This document shows, piece after piece, positions 27,135 through 35,223 of a DNA stretch of 64,000 nt. How positions within the stretch are numbered: position 1 is the stretch's first letter; each line of letters begins with the position of its first letter. The DNA is taken from positions 792,359 through 856,358 of the forward strand of contig NZ_LT632435.1 of assembly GCF_900119495.1 (NCBI RefSeq), in the 5' to 3' direction. Origin of the DNA: Arcanobacterium urinimassiliense. Its GTDB lineage: Bacteria; Actinomycetota; Actinomycetes; Actinomycetales; Actinomycetaceae. The translations under genes and the position numbers were made by a program. The notes beneath the pieces were generated by a model that made no database searches, was not told the origin of the DNA, and saw only the letters and a list, made by a program, of their open reading frames with translations.

Positions 27135-27178
27135 CCCCTTTTCTTGGAACTAAGAGGAAAGGGGTAATTTTATTTTTA
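27135..27178 (+). terminator. Terminator after tRNA-Leu
   Basis: CCCCTTTTCTT faces AAGAGGAAAGGGG with minor mismatches, followed by a run of T broken by single A. Confidence 0.7.
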
Positions 27179-27313
27179 GATTTTTATATACCGGGCAGTA
27201 GGTATCCTAGTTTTTGTAGTGGAATATCTAAAGCGAGTAGTAGAGCCGTTAATATGGCCAGTAAAGCTTAATTTAATAGGCGAGCGAGAAAAAGAAAGAG
27301 TGTAAAGAGAATA

Positions 27314-28981
27314 TTGACTGATAAAGTAGCAAAACTTTGTACCGGAGTAATCTATCAAGTATATTTACGTTCTTTTTATGACGGTAACGGGGATGGAATC
27401 GGTGATCTAGCTGGCTTACGGGAAAAACTTCCGGCTATTGCCGATTTAGGCTGCGATGCTATCTGGATTAACCCCTGCTATCCCTCCCCGCAGCACGACC
27501 ACGGATACGATATTTCCGATTACCGCTCTATTAATCCAGAATATGGTACTTTTGCAGATTTTTTGCAGCTAATAGAGCAAGCCCATGCTTATGGTTTGCA
27601 GGTATTAATGGATATAGTGCCCAATCATTGCTCTATAGAGCATGCATGGTTTCAAGCGGCTCTTCACTCTGCTCCAAATTCGCCGGCCCGTAACCGCTTC
27701 ATCTTCCGCTCCGGGCGAGGAGAAAACGGAGAACTTCCTCCAAATAATTGGCAAAGCGTCTTTGGCGGTTCAGCGTGGAGCAGAATTACGGAACCTTCCG
27801 GTGAACCCGGGCAATGGTATTTACATCTTTTTGATTCCAGCCAGCCAGATTTCAATTGGCGTAACCCCGAAGTAGCTCAAGAATTTCTTTCTATTCTCAA
27901 TTTTTGGTATGACTGCGGGGTAGATGGATTCCGGATTGACGTGGCGCACGGCAATTTCAAATCTGCCGACCTCGGAGACGATACGAGCCCTGATTTTCCC
28001 TATAGCTACAATTGGCGGATGTGGAACCAGCCCGAAGTGCATGATATTTACCGCAGTTGGCGCGCTTGTGGCGATGAGCGAGGAGGAAGATATCTCGTAG
28101 GTGAAGTTTGGCTGCCAGCTGGAGTAGCGAAAGGCGAATATGTACGTCCTGATGAATTACACCAAGCCTTTGCGTTTGATCTTTTAGTCCAGCCCTGGAG
28201 AGCACCGGAAATGCGCGCAGCTATCGATTTCGCCTTAGCGGAGTGTGCCGGAAATAATTTCCCCGCTTGGGCCCTCGCTAACCACGATGTACATCGTGCC
28301 GTCACCCGCTATGGGCAAAACCAAGTGGCCGATAATCCTTCGGCTGCAGCCATGATCGCAGCGGGTCGGAATTTTGCGCAAACCGATATTGAATTGGGCA
28401 CTAGGCGCGCTTTAGCTGCTATAGCTCTCGTATTGGCTCTGCCGGGTTCCACCTTTATTTACCAGGGGGAAGAACTCGGATTGCCAGAATACTTAGATAT
28501 TCCAGATGCGGCGCGCCAAGATCCCATTTGGCTGCGCAGCCAAGGCGTAGATAAAGGTAGAGACGGCTGCCGGATACCTCTACCTTGGGATGCAGAAAAA
28601 CAAAATTTCGGTTTTTCTACTGCTGAGAAGCACAAGCTGTGGTTGCCGCAGCCGGAGTGGTTTGCTAAGTATGCGCGCAGCAAGCAGGAAAAACTTTCCG
28701 ATTCTTTTCTCGCTAAATATCGAAATTTGCTTAAGTTGCGCGCGGAAATCTTCCACCCGAACGCTAATCTAGAGTGGCTGAGTGATAAAGATGCAAGCAA
28801 TGTATTAGCTTTTCGCGCCGGATGTGGGGCGTGTGTAGTAAATCTCGCCGCGCAGGAATTTTCCGTACCCTCTACCTGGAATTTAACCAATTTAGCTTTC
28901 AATACGGCAGGCGGATGCCAAGCTGAGATAGTCCCAGCCAACTCCACGAGCTGGTATACATGCGAGAATTCTGCTCAATAA
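27314..28981 (+). CDS. Alpha-glucosidase, GH13 family
   Basis: Hydrolyses alpha-glucosidic bonds of maltose- or isomaltose-type oligosaccharides, cytoplasmic (no signal peptide), 555 aa. TIM-barrel motifs in order: DIVPNHCS, GFRIDVAHG (nucleophile Asp), LVGEVWLP (acid/base Glu) and ALANHDVHR (transition-state Asp). TTG start at 27314 leads directly into the barrel (GVIYQVYLRSF). The ribosome site is weak (AGAGA), so an alternative start cannot be excluded. Single gene after tRNA-Leu, with no transporter nearby. Confidence 0.88.
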   Translation: MTDKVAKLCTGVIYQVYLRSFYDGNGDGIGDLAGLREKLPAIADLGCDAIWINPCYPSPQHDHGYDISDYRSINPEYGTFADFLQLIEQAHAYGLQVLMDIVPNHCSIEHAWFQAALHSAPNSPARNRFIFRSGRGENGELPPNNWQSVFGGSAWSRITEPSGEPGQWYLHLFDSSQPDFNWRNPEVAQEFLSILNFWYDCGVDGFRIDVAHGNFKSADLGDDTSPDFPYSYNWRMWNQPEVHDIYRSWRACGDERGGRYLVGEVWLPAGVAKGEYVRPDELHQAFAFDLLVQPWRAPEMRAAIDFALAECAGNNFPAWALANHDVHRAVTRYGQNQVADNPSAAAMIAAGRNFAQTDIELGTRRALAAIALVLALPGSTFIYQGEELGLPEYLDIPDAARQDPIWLRSQGVDKGRDGCRIPLPWDAEKQNFGFSTAEKHKLWLPQPEWFAKYARSKQEKLSDSFLAKYRNLLKLRAEIFHPNANLEWLSDKDASNVLAFRAGCGACVVNLAAQEFSVPSTWNLTNLAFNTAGGCQAEIVPANSTSWYTCENSAQ

Positions 28982-29075
28982 GCTGGCTGCCTTTGTAAAT
29001 CCTGCCCAGTGTGCGATTGGATTTATAAATTTTACTCGGCTATTTGGGTTGTCTTTCCATTCGTGAGGGCATAGC

Positions 29076-30446
29076 TTAAGCAGGAGTATCTTCATTCCAA
29101 GGTGGTAGTGATATCGCCTTTTCCATCAAATGCCCAGTAGCGTGCGGCCCAAGCGTCTTGAGTGCCAATCTTCCCGCCAGTTGCTGGTTAGTTATAGAGC
29201 GCTCGGAACGCCCACTGGAAAGAAAACTAATTGCCCAACGGGCAAGAGTAGAAAAACGGCTTTTAAAACCGGTGAGCGTGAAAAGATGTAAAGCACACCA
29301 AGCCGCCCAAGCTGGAAAACCATGCAATTCCACTTTTCCAATTTTTGCTACTGCCTGCGCTTTCCCGATTATAGCCATAGAGCCTTTATCACGATAATGG
29401 AACTGAGCGGGCGGCTCTGTATGGTGGAGCCGAGCCAGAATAGTCTGCGTAGCAAAATCTGCTGATTGAATCGCTCCCTGAGCTACTCCCGGTACCCCCG
29501 GATAAGCCATTAAATCTCCTATTACAAAAATTTCTGGATGCCCCGGAAGTGTCAAATCAGGCTCTACACGCACTCTGCCCGCCCTATCTAGTTCAGCACC
29601 AGTAGCAGCAGCCAGTTTCTTCCCAATTGCTGCTCCCTGTACTCCTGCCGACCATACTTTACAGCTGCAAGGCACTATTTGCTCTTCTCCAGTGCTATTG
29701 CGCAGAGTGACGCTGCGGGAATCGATATTAACGACCGTCTGCCCCGTCCAAACTTCTACGCCAAGTTTCTTCAATTCCGCTATCGTGCGCCGGCTGATAT
29801 TTTCTCCAAAAGCCCGCAGCGGATGCTCACTGCGATTCACTAAAATTACCTGCGCCTCTGCCGGAGAAAAATTCCGAAATTCTCCGCGCAACGTGCGCGT
29901 AGCTAATTCACATATCTGCCCAGCTACCTCTACACCAGTGGGCCCACCACCTATCACCATAAAAGTGAGTAATTCAGCTCGCTCTTGCGGATCGGAAGTC
30001 AGTTCAGCTAATTCAAAGGCTCCGAGTATGCGCGCGCGAATTTCTAAAGCGTCGTCAATAGTTTTCAGACCAGGGGCGAAGATAGAAAAATCGTCATTCC
30101 CGAAGTACGACTGAGTAGCTCCCGCCGCCACAATTAAAGTGTCGTAGGGTGTGCGCATTTGCCGATTATGAGCCCGCCAGCAAACTTCGCGATTTTCTAC
30201 GTCGATATCTTCTACTAAGCCGCGCAACACCGCCACATTTTTTTGCGAAGCTAGTATCTCGCGCGTACTCGGAGCTATATCGCCCGGAGAAAGAATACCG
30301 GTAGCTACTTGATACAAGAGAGGTTGAAAAAGATGATGAGAGGTGCGCGAAATGAGGGTAATATCCACTGCGGCTTTGCGAAGTTTTTTCGCGGCAAAAA
30401 GCCCACCGAAGCCTGAACCAATAATTACTACCCGCTTTTTAGCCAC
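29076..30446 (-). CDS. ndh: Type II NADH dehydrogenase (NDH-2)
   Basis: Non-proton-pumping FAD enzyme passing electrons from NADH to quinone, 456 aa. N-terminal dinucleotide motif VVIIGSGFGGLFAAKKLR, second nucleotide motif FMVIGGGPTGVEVAG (about residues 163-177) and FAD-binding VIGDLMAYPGVPGVAQGAIQ. GTG start at 30446 with GAGGAGG four bases upstream. The hydrophobic C-terminal helices (about 375-400) fit membrane attachment. Convergent with the glucosidase. Confidence 0.92.
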   Translation of the reverse strand: MAKKRVVIIGSGFGGLFAAKKLRKAAVDITLISRTSHHLFQPLLYQVATGILSPGDIAPSTREILASQKNVAVLRGLVEDIDVENREVCWRAHNRQMRTPYDTLIVAAGATQSYFGNDDFSIFAPGLKTIDDALEIRARILGAFELAELTSDPQERAELLTFMVIGGGPTGVEVAGQICELATRTLRGEFRNFSPAEAQVILVNRSEHPLRAFGENISRRTIAELKKLGVEVWTGQTVVNIDSRSVTLRNSTGEEQIVPCSCKVWSAGVQGAAIGKKLAAATGAELDRAGRVRVEPDLTLPGHPEIFVIGDLMAYPGVPGVAQGAIQSADFATQTILARLHHTEPPAQFHYRDKGSMAIIGKAQAVAKIGKVELHGFPAWAAWCALHLFTLTGFKSRFSTLARWAISFLSSGRSERSITNQQLAGRLALKTLGPHATGHLMEKAISLPPWNEDTPA

Positions 30447-30690
30447 TTTTCCTCCTCGAAAATTGCTACCAACTCCTAATTCTAAAGGAAATAAGCCATC
30501 CGTAAAGCAGAGAAGGTAGAATATAAAGAAAGAGCAGGGGAAGGGGAGCTGTGCAAAACGAAATTACCGCCAATATACAGCTGGCACTTCCGGGGTGGCG
30601 GTTAAATTCCTCAGTAGCAGGGTATTTACCCCATCTATCTTACACATCTCCATATGTCTGCTCTGATATATTATAAGCGCTGGTGAACGC

Positions 30691-32919
30691 ATGAAAATCG
30701 GAATAATTTGCTATCATACTAATCCTTTTGCTTCTCCTGGTTCCGGAGAAGTGGGAGGAATGAATATAACAGTGGCGGGGCAAACGCGCGAATTAGCAGC
30801 CGGCGGCGACGAAGTAGATATATATACCCGCTCTAGTGCACCAGATGAGAGAGGAAGCTTTGAAATAGCTCCGCGGCTCCGCCTGCATTTCCTTCCCGCT
30901 GGTGCTCCGCGCAGTTATCCGAAAGGGGAACTTCCGCAATTTATTTCTGAATTTTCTGCTTCCTTAGCACAGTTTTTAGAAGATGCAGATCCCTGGGATG
31001 TGCTGCACTCTCAGCATTGGATGAGCGGTATAGCGGCTCTGGAAGTGCTCGAATTACTAGCAAAAAATGGGGGAAAACGCTGGGAAAATATTGCCTATAT
31101 TCCGCATGTGGTTTCCTATCATTCTATTGCCGCTCCTAGCCTAGAATCAGCGCTCGAATTGGGAGAGCGCGCAGAAGCAGCTGCACGCCCAGCTGCAGAA
31201 AAACACCTTGCGCAGCATGCTGATATAATCGCCGCCGTATCGCAGGCCGAAGCTGATACTGTGGTGCGGCGTCTCCAAGGATTTCCAGAGCGTATCCGCA
31301 TCGTACATCCGGGCGTGGATACCGAAAAATTTACGCCACATCCGAAATCGGCACTGCCCGATAAACAGAATCAGGTAGATGAGCTGAGTCAGTTGGACTC
31401 CGATCAGCCGAATCAGTCGAGTCAACTGGATAAAAAAGACTACTTTTTACTCGCCGCTCGCTTGCAGCCTTTAAAAGGGATTGAATTAGCTATCCGCACT
31501 TGGGCAGAAATTCCGCTTGCAAAGCGCCCACATCTTTATATTGCCGGAGGAGAAGCTTCAGATTCTCCCGGATATGCCGAAAAAATGCACGAACTCGTGC
31601 ATCACTTAGATCTTAGCGAAGAAATAAAATTTCTCGGCGCCCGCCCCGCAGAAGAAATAGCGAATTTTATGCGGGGTGCCCGCGGATTGCTGATCCCCTC
31701 TTACTCCGAAACTTATGGTTTAGTCGCCCTAGAAGCAGCGGCGAGCGGTGTGCCGGTAATAGCTGCAGACGTGGGAGGATTGCGGGAATCAGTGCGCGAT
31801 GAAAAAACGGGACTACTTTTAGAATCGCGCAACCCAGCAGATTGGGCGGCACAGATCAACTATCTAATTACCCATCCGCAGGTGGCAGCAGAGCTGGGCG
31901 CGCGCGGGCGTAAATACGCCTTGGCGCATTCGTGGAAAGAATCGGCGCATAAATTGCGTGTTCTGTACGAAGAAGCGCGTGCTTTTATGGATCTACGTTG
32001 TAATAGCCAAAATATGCAGAAGCTTCATCCGGAAAAAGCCCCAGTGCCTGAGCTTGCCCAATTAGCTGCGGAGAATGTGCTTTTTGTACATGCCCACCCC
32101 GATGATGATACTATTTCGACCGGCGCCTTACTAAGTGCTTTAAGTAAAGAACGAAAGAAAAATAATACTGATTCTTTTCTCGGAGTTCTTACCGCTACAC
32201 GCGGGGAAAAAGGAGAAATTCGCCCCGAAAGTGGCTACGGAGGGCTGAGTGAAGAAGAGTTGACGCAGGTGCGGGAAAAGGAGCTTCTCGCCGCTTTAGC
32301 AGAGCTCGGTGCGGGAGAAAAAATTTCTCACTATTTTCTCGGCATGCCTCCGGCCCGCGCAGCGGGGCTTCCCCCTCGTAGATACCATGATTCGGGGATG
32401 CGCTGGGTGAGTAAAGATCGAGCGGGTGCTAGTTTAGATAACGATCGCCAATCCTTTACCGCTGCTTCTTTACTGGAAAGCGCTGCAGATATTGAGGCGC
32501 TAATAAAAAATCAGAATATTAAGTGGGTAATTTCTTATGACAATGCGGGTACTTATGGGCATCCAGACCATATCCGAGCACATGAAGCAACACGTATTGC
32601 TGCTTGCCGCGCTGGTGCCCACTTTTTAGAGATAGTGACTTCTCCGGCGTTTGCTCCGGTGGCAGATAGTGCCCCTAACTTAGGCACTGCTGCAAATATT
32701 GACGAAGCTCCGAATTCTGCCGCTGCTTCTAACGCGGTGGAAAGCATGCAAGCGGCCGTAAATGAACGCTATTTCTTCCTCGAGAAAGAAGAAAATCGCT
32801 TACGTGCCGCTCTTCGCCACTATCGCACGCAACTAGCCGTAGAAGAATCGGGAATTCGCCACGTAGGCGGGCAAAGAGAAGAATTACATACCCGTATATG
32901 CCTGCGCCGCCGCTGGTAA
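30691..32919 (+). CDS. Fused mycothiol enzymes: MshA-type glycosyltransferase plus MshB-type deacetylase
   Basis: 742 aa two-domain protein. Residues 1 to about 425 are a GT-B glycosyltransferase like MshA, which joins GlcNAc to inositol-3-phosphate (SPGSGEVGGMNITV, then PSYSETYGLVALEAAASG). Residues about 455-742 are a PIG-L zinc deacetylase like MshB/Mca (HAHPDDDT and the metal-site GTYGHPDHIRAHEA). The first site reads HPDDD where many members have HPDDE; the zinc ligands themselves are kept. Residues 224-250 are a Gln/Asn/Ser/Asp-rich insertion with internal repeats. The two enzymes catalyse steps 1 and 3 of mycothiol synthesis and are normally separate. MshC and MshD are not in the window. 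The 3' end overlaps the convergent next gene by 36 bases. Confidence 0.88.
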   Translation: MKIGIICYHTNPFASPGSGEVGGMNITVAGQTRELAAGGDEVDIYTRSSAPDERGSFEIAPRLRLHFLPAGAPRSYPKGELPQFISEFSASLAQFLEDADPWDVLHSQHWMSGIAALEVLELLAKNGGKRWENIAYIPHVVSYHSIAAPSLESALELGERAEAAARPAAEKHLAQHADIIAAVSQAEADTVVRRLQGFPERIRIVHPGVDTEKFTPHPKSALPDKQNQVDELSQLDSDQPNQSSQLDKKDYFLLAARLQPLKGIELAIRTWAEIPLAKRPHLYIAGGEASDSPGYAEKMHELVHHLDLSEEIKFLGARPAEEIANFMRGARGLLIPSYSETYGLVALEAAASGVPVIAADVGGLRESVRDEKTGLLLESRNPADWAAQINYLITHPQVAAELGARGRKYALAHSWKESAHKLRVLYEEARAFMDLRCNSQNMQKLHPEKAPVPELAQLAAENVLFVHAHPDDDTISTGALLSALSKERKKNNTDSFLGVLTATRGEKGEIRPESGYGGLSEEELTQVREKELLAALAELGAGEKISHYFLGMPPARAAGLPPRRYHDSGMRWVSKDRAGASLDNDRQSFTAASLLESAADIEALIKNQNIKWVISYDNAGTYGHPDHIRAHEATRIAACRAGAHFLEIVTSPAFAPVADSAPNLGTAANIDEAPNSAAASNAVESMQAAVNERYFFLEKEENRLRAALRHYRTQLAVEESGIRHVGGQREELHTRICLRRRW

Positions 32920-34098
32920 AATTTCCCCTAATTTTTTCCGATGCCCGGCAATGCGCGCTGTGCGCAGAGGATTAGAATCTACCTGATAGTCGAGCGCATT
33001 ACCCGTATTGGCATAGCGATCTGGAGCTTGGAAATATGCTAAATCTTCTCCGCTGAGCATTTTCTCCACTGCGCTGCGGGTAGCGGTAATCCAATTAAAA
33101 GGTCGGCGTTCTATCGGGGCCATTTCGGCGCCCTGGAAATCACGCATCGCCTGTTCAATAAAATTAACTCCATTGAGGTTTGCATAATAAAAACTGCGCC
33201 CGAGGCGAGTATTTAATTCCAACATATACGGCTTATCAGTGTGGGCATCTACTTTGAAATCAAAGTTAAAGAATCCGTAGTACCCCAGACTCTCTAGTGC
33301 TCGTTGGCAAAGTGGATATAAATCAGGGCGATCGCTATCGGTGAGAAGAAGATGGTTCCCTACCCACATGGGGCGCTGGTCGGTGAGAATGCTACGCGCC
33401 TGCACGAAAACGCATTCTCCATCTTGCCGGCGATAACCATTGACGGAATACTCCTGCCTATTAGAACCAGCAATATAGGTCTGGACAAGCATCTCGCCCG
33501 AAAAACCACTGGAGTAGACAGCCGCTAGATAATCCTGAGCTGCTTGGGCATTTTCTGCCAAAAATCCCTTATGTTTTTGCGGAAAATCATAGGAATTAAA
33601 GAGTTCGTAATCAGCTGCTTTTATAAAAAGCTTCGCCTCCCAGAGCACATCTCGATAATTTTCGGCGGTTGCTACGCGCGTACGGGGAATCTCCACCCCG
33701 CATTCTTCCATTCGCCCATAGAAATAATTTTTATCCATCAAAGCAATACCGAGCTCTTTTTCTGGATAAGGAAGTAAGGGAGTGAAATTTAAATTCTCTA
33801 AATTAGTGTAGAGAAGTTTGAGATATTCTTCAGTCGGCCCGAAAAGCATAAATTTTTCGGCTTTTTCTTGATACTTTTCGTACACCGAATTCAATAAATC
33901 GCTAAATATGCGTCCATCACTGGAGAAATGTTCAGCTGTGTAGATATCTGCGATTTTACTCTTATAAAAAGGCAATAGAATACCGGCTCCACACACCACT
34001 ACTTTTTCCCCAAAAGCAGCGTGAAAACTACGGGCAATTGTATAAGAATTCTCATCGGTGCCTAAAATAATTGGCAAAATTTTTTCCGTATTTTTCAT
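32884..34098 (-). CDS. ATP-grasp carboxylate-amine ligase, probably a cell-wall amino acid ligase
   Basis: 404 aa. ATP-grasp features: FIKAADYELFNSYDFPQKHK in the ATP lid region, GEMLVQTYIAGSNRQEYSVN, and the metal-site MLELNTRLGRSFYYA. Overall size and arrangement resemble ligases that add an amino acid such as D-aspartate to a peptidoglycan side chain. Placement just downstream of a FemABX-type gene and MurJ supports a role in the interpeptide bridge. Its acceptor and amino acid are inferred only. It is 8 bases from the FemABX gene, so co-translated. Confidence 0.75.
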   Translation of the reverse strand: MKNTEKILPIILGTDENSYTIARSFHAAFGEKVVVCGAGILLPFYKSKIADIYTAEHFSSDGRIFSDLLNSVYEKYQEKAEKFMLFGPTEEYLKLLYTNLENLNFTPLLPYPEKELGIALMDKNYFYGRMEECGVEIPRTRVATAENYRDVLWEAKLFIKAADYELFNSYDFPQKHKGFLAENAQAAQDYLAAVYSSGFSGEMLVQTYIAGSNRQEYSVNGYRRQDGECVFVQARSILTDQRPMWVGNHLLLTDSDRPDLYPLCQRALESLGYYGFFNFDFKVDAHTDKPYMLELNTRLGRSFYYANLNGVNFIEQAMRDFQGAEMAPIERRPFNWITATRSAVEKMLSGEDLAYFQAPDRYANTGNALDYQVDSNPLRTARIAGHRKKLGEILPAAAQAYTGM

Positions 34099-34106
34099 AT
34101 CCGCGC

Positions 34107-35108
34107 CTAAGCCTTTTTTCGCTGCGTAAATTGTTCATATTTCGCCACATCGAGCGGAATATCCAGATTCCCAATCCAATTTACTACTCCGTCGGCAGTG
34201 AATTTCCGCTTGAAAAGATAGAGGCCATCTGCTTCGTCAGTAGAAAAAATTCCGCCCATATCGTAGTAGCGGTAGCCATTTTCGAAAGCGAATTTAATTT
34301 CTTCAAAATTGATTTGATAGCTCTGGCCTAAATTGTGCTCATGGGTATCTGCTCCATACATGGAAAAGGCTCTATTGCCGTGCATTACCAGTAGGGAAGT
34401 GGCAATAGCTTCTCCTTCATACATCGAGAAACTCAGGCGCACATTATCAGAAAAAGCATCGTAGAGGCGCTCAAAATAATCGTACGGCCGGTAAGTAATA
34501 CCGTGGTACTTATTCATAATCTCTAAAATGCGATAAAACTCTGGTAAATCAGCACGGCTCCCTACTCGATTGCTAATACCTAGACGATAAGAACGGCGTA
34601 CCGTCTTACGGGTGCTCTTTGAGAGAGAATTGAGAATTTCTTCCGCATCTTGGTAGCCATGCTCGGCAAAATCTAGCACGAGGCTCTGCAGAGGCTGGGA
34701 GGTGGCGCCGTGGTCTTTTTGGAAATAGTAGCCACGTTGGTTATAAAGCTTCTCTAGCTCTGAATTTTCTCCTACTTCTGGATCTACGCGCAATAAGAAG
34801 CCGCCATGTGCGCGGGCATAGGCGCTAGCTTCTTCCAGAAGTTCTGCCACCCGCTCTATATCTTCTAGAGCGCAGACTGGCCCGCGGGGAGCGTAGAAAA
34901 ACCGGCCGTCAATCGCCTTATCATAGATCGAGAGCACGGAGAGAGCCGCGGTGATTTTGCCGGCTTCTTCTAAATAAAAATAGTGTGGCTGCCAATTGTT
35001 TTTTACTTTTGCCCAGCCAAAATTTTGCGTGAGCGCACTGTGAGGAGAATCAGCAATAAACTGGCGCAATTCTTGCGCTTTTTCCATATCTTCCAAATTT
35101 AAAAGCAC
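34107..35108 (-). CDS. FemABX-type peptidoglycan bridge aminoacyltransferase
   Basis: 333 aa GNAT-fold protein of the Fem family, which transfers amino acids from aminoacyl-tRNA to the lysine/ornithine of lipid II. Landmarks: LTQNFGWAKVKNNWQPHYFYL near the N-terminus, LSKSTRKTVRRSYRLGI (about residues 154-170), and HEHNLGQSYQINFEEIKFA followed by YDMGGIF near the C-terminus. No coiled-coil arm is evident, as in FemX. GTG 35108 has TACACT six bases upstream and is probably leaderless; an in-frame ATG seven codons on is an alternative. Confidence 0.85.
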   Translation of the reverse strand: MLLNLEDMEKAQELRQFIADSPHSALTQNFGWAKVKNNWQPHYFYLEEAGKITAALSVLSIYDKAIDGRFFYAPRGPVCALEDIERVAELLEEASAYARAHGGFLLRVDPEVGENSELEKLYNQRGYYFQKDHGATSQPLQSLVLDFAEHGYQDAEEILNSLSKSTRKTVRRSYRLGISNRVGSRADLPEFYRILEIMNKYHGITYRPYDYFERLYDAFSDNVRLSFSMYEGEAIATSLLVMHGNRAFSMYGADTHEHNLGQSYQINFEEIKFAFENGYRYYDMGGIFSTDEADGLYLFKRKFTADGVVNWIGNLDIPLDVAKYEQFTQRKKA

Positions 35109-35114
35109 ACCGTA

Positions 35115-35120
35115 AGTGTA
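35115..35120 (-). promoter_or_regulatory. -10 box for the FemABX/ATP-grasp unit
   Basis: On the minus strand TACACT lies six bases before GTG 35108. Confidence 0.5.
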
Positions 35121-35223
35121 TCGAAGATAAAGAAGAAAGGAGGTCAGACACGCATCTGGCAGTGTTTATCCAGTTCAAAGCTGTAGTTTTAGAAATCAGG
35201 AATTAAGAATTAGGAATCAAAGA

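Noticed and set aside
30565-30604. Inverted repeat TACCGCCA/TGGCGGTT upstream of the mshA-mshB gene
   Set aside because: Long loop and no further support; could be chance, so not listed as a site.
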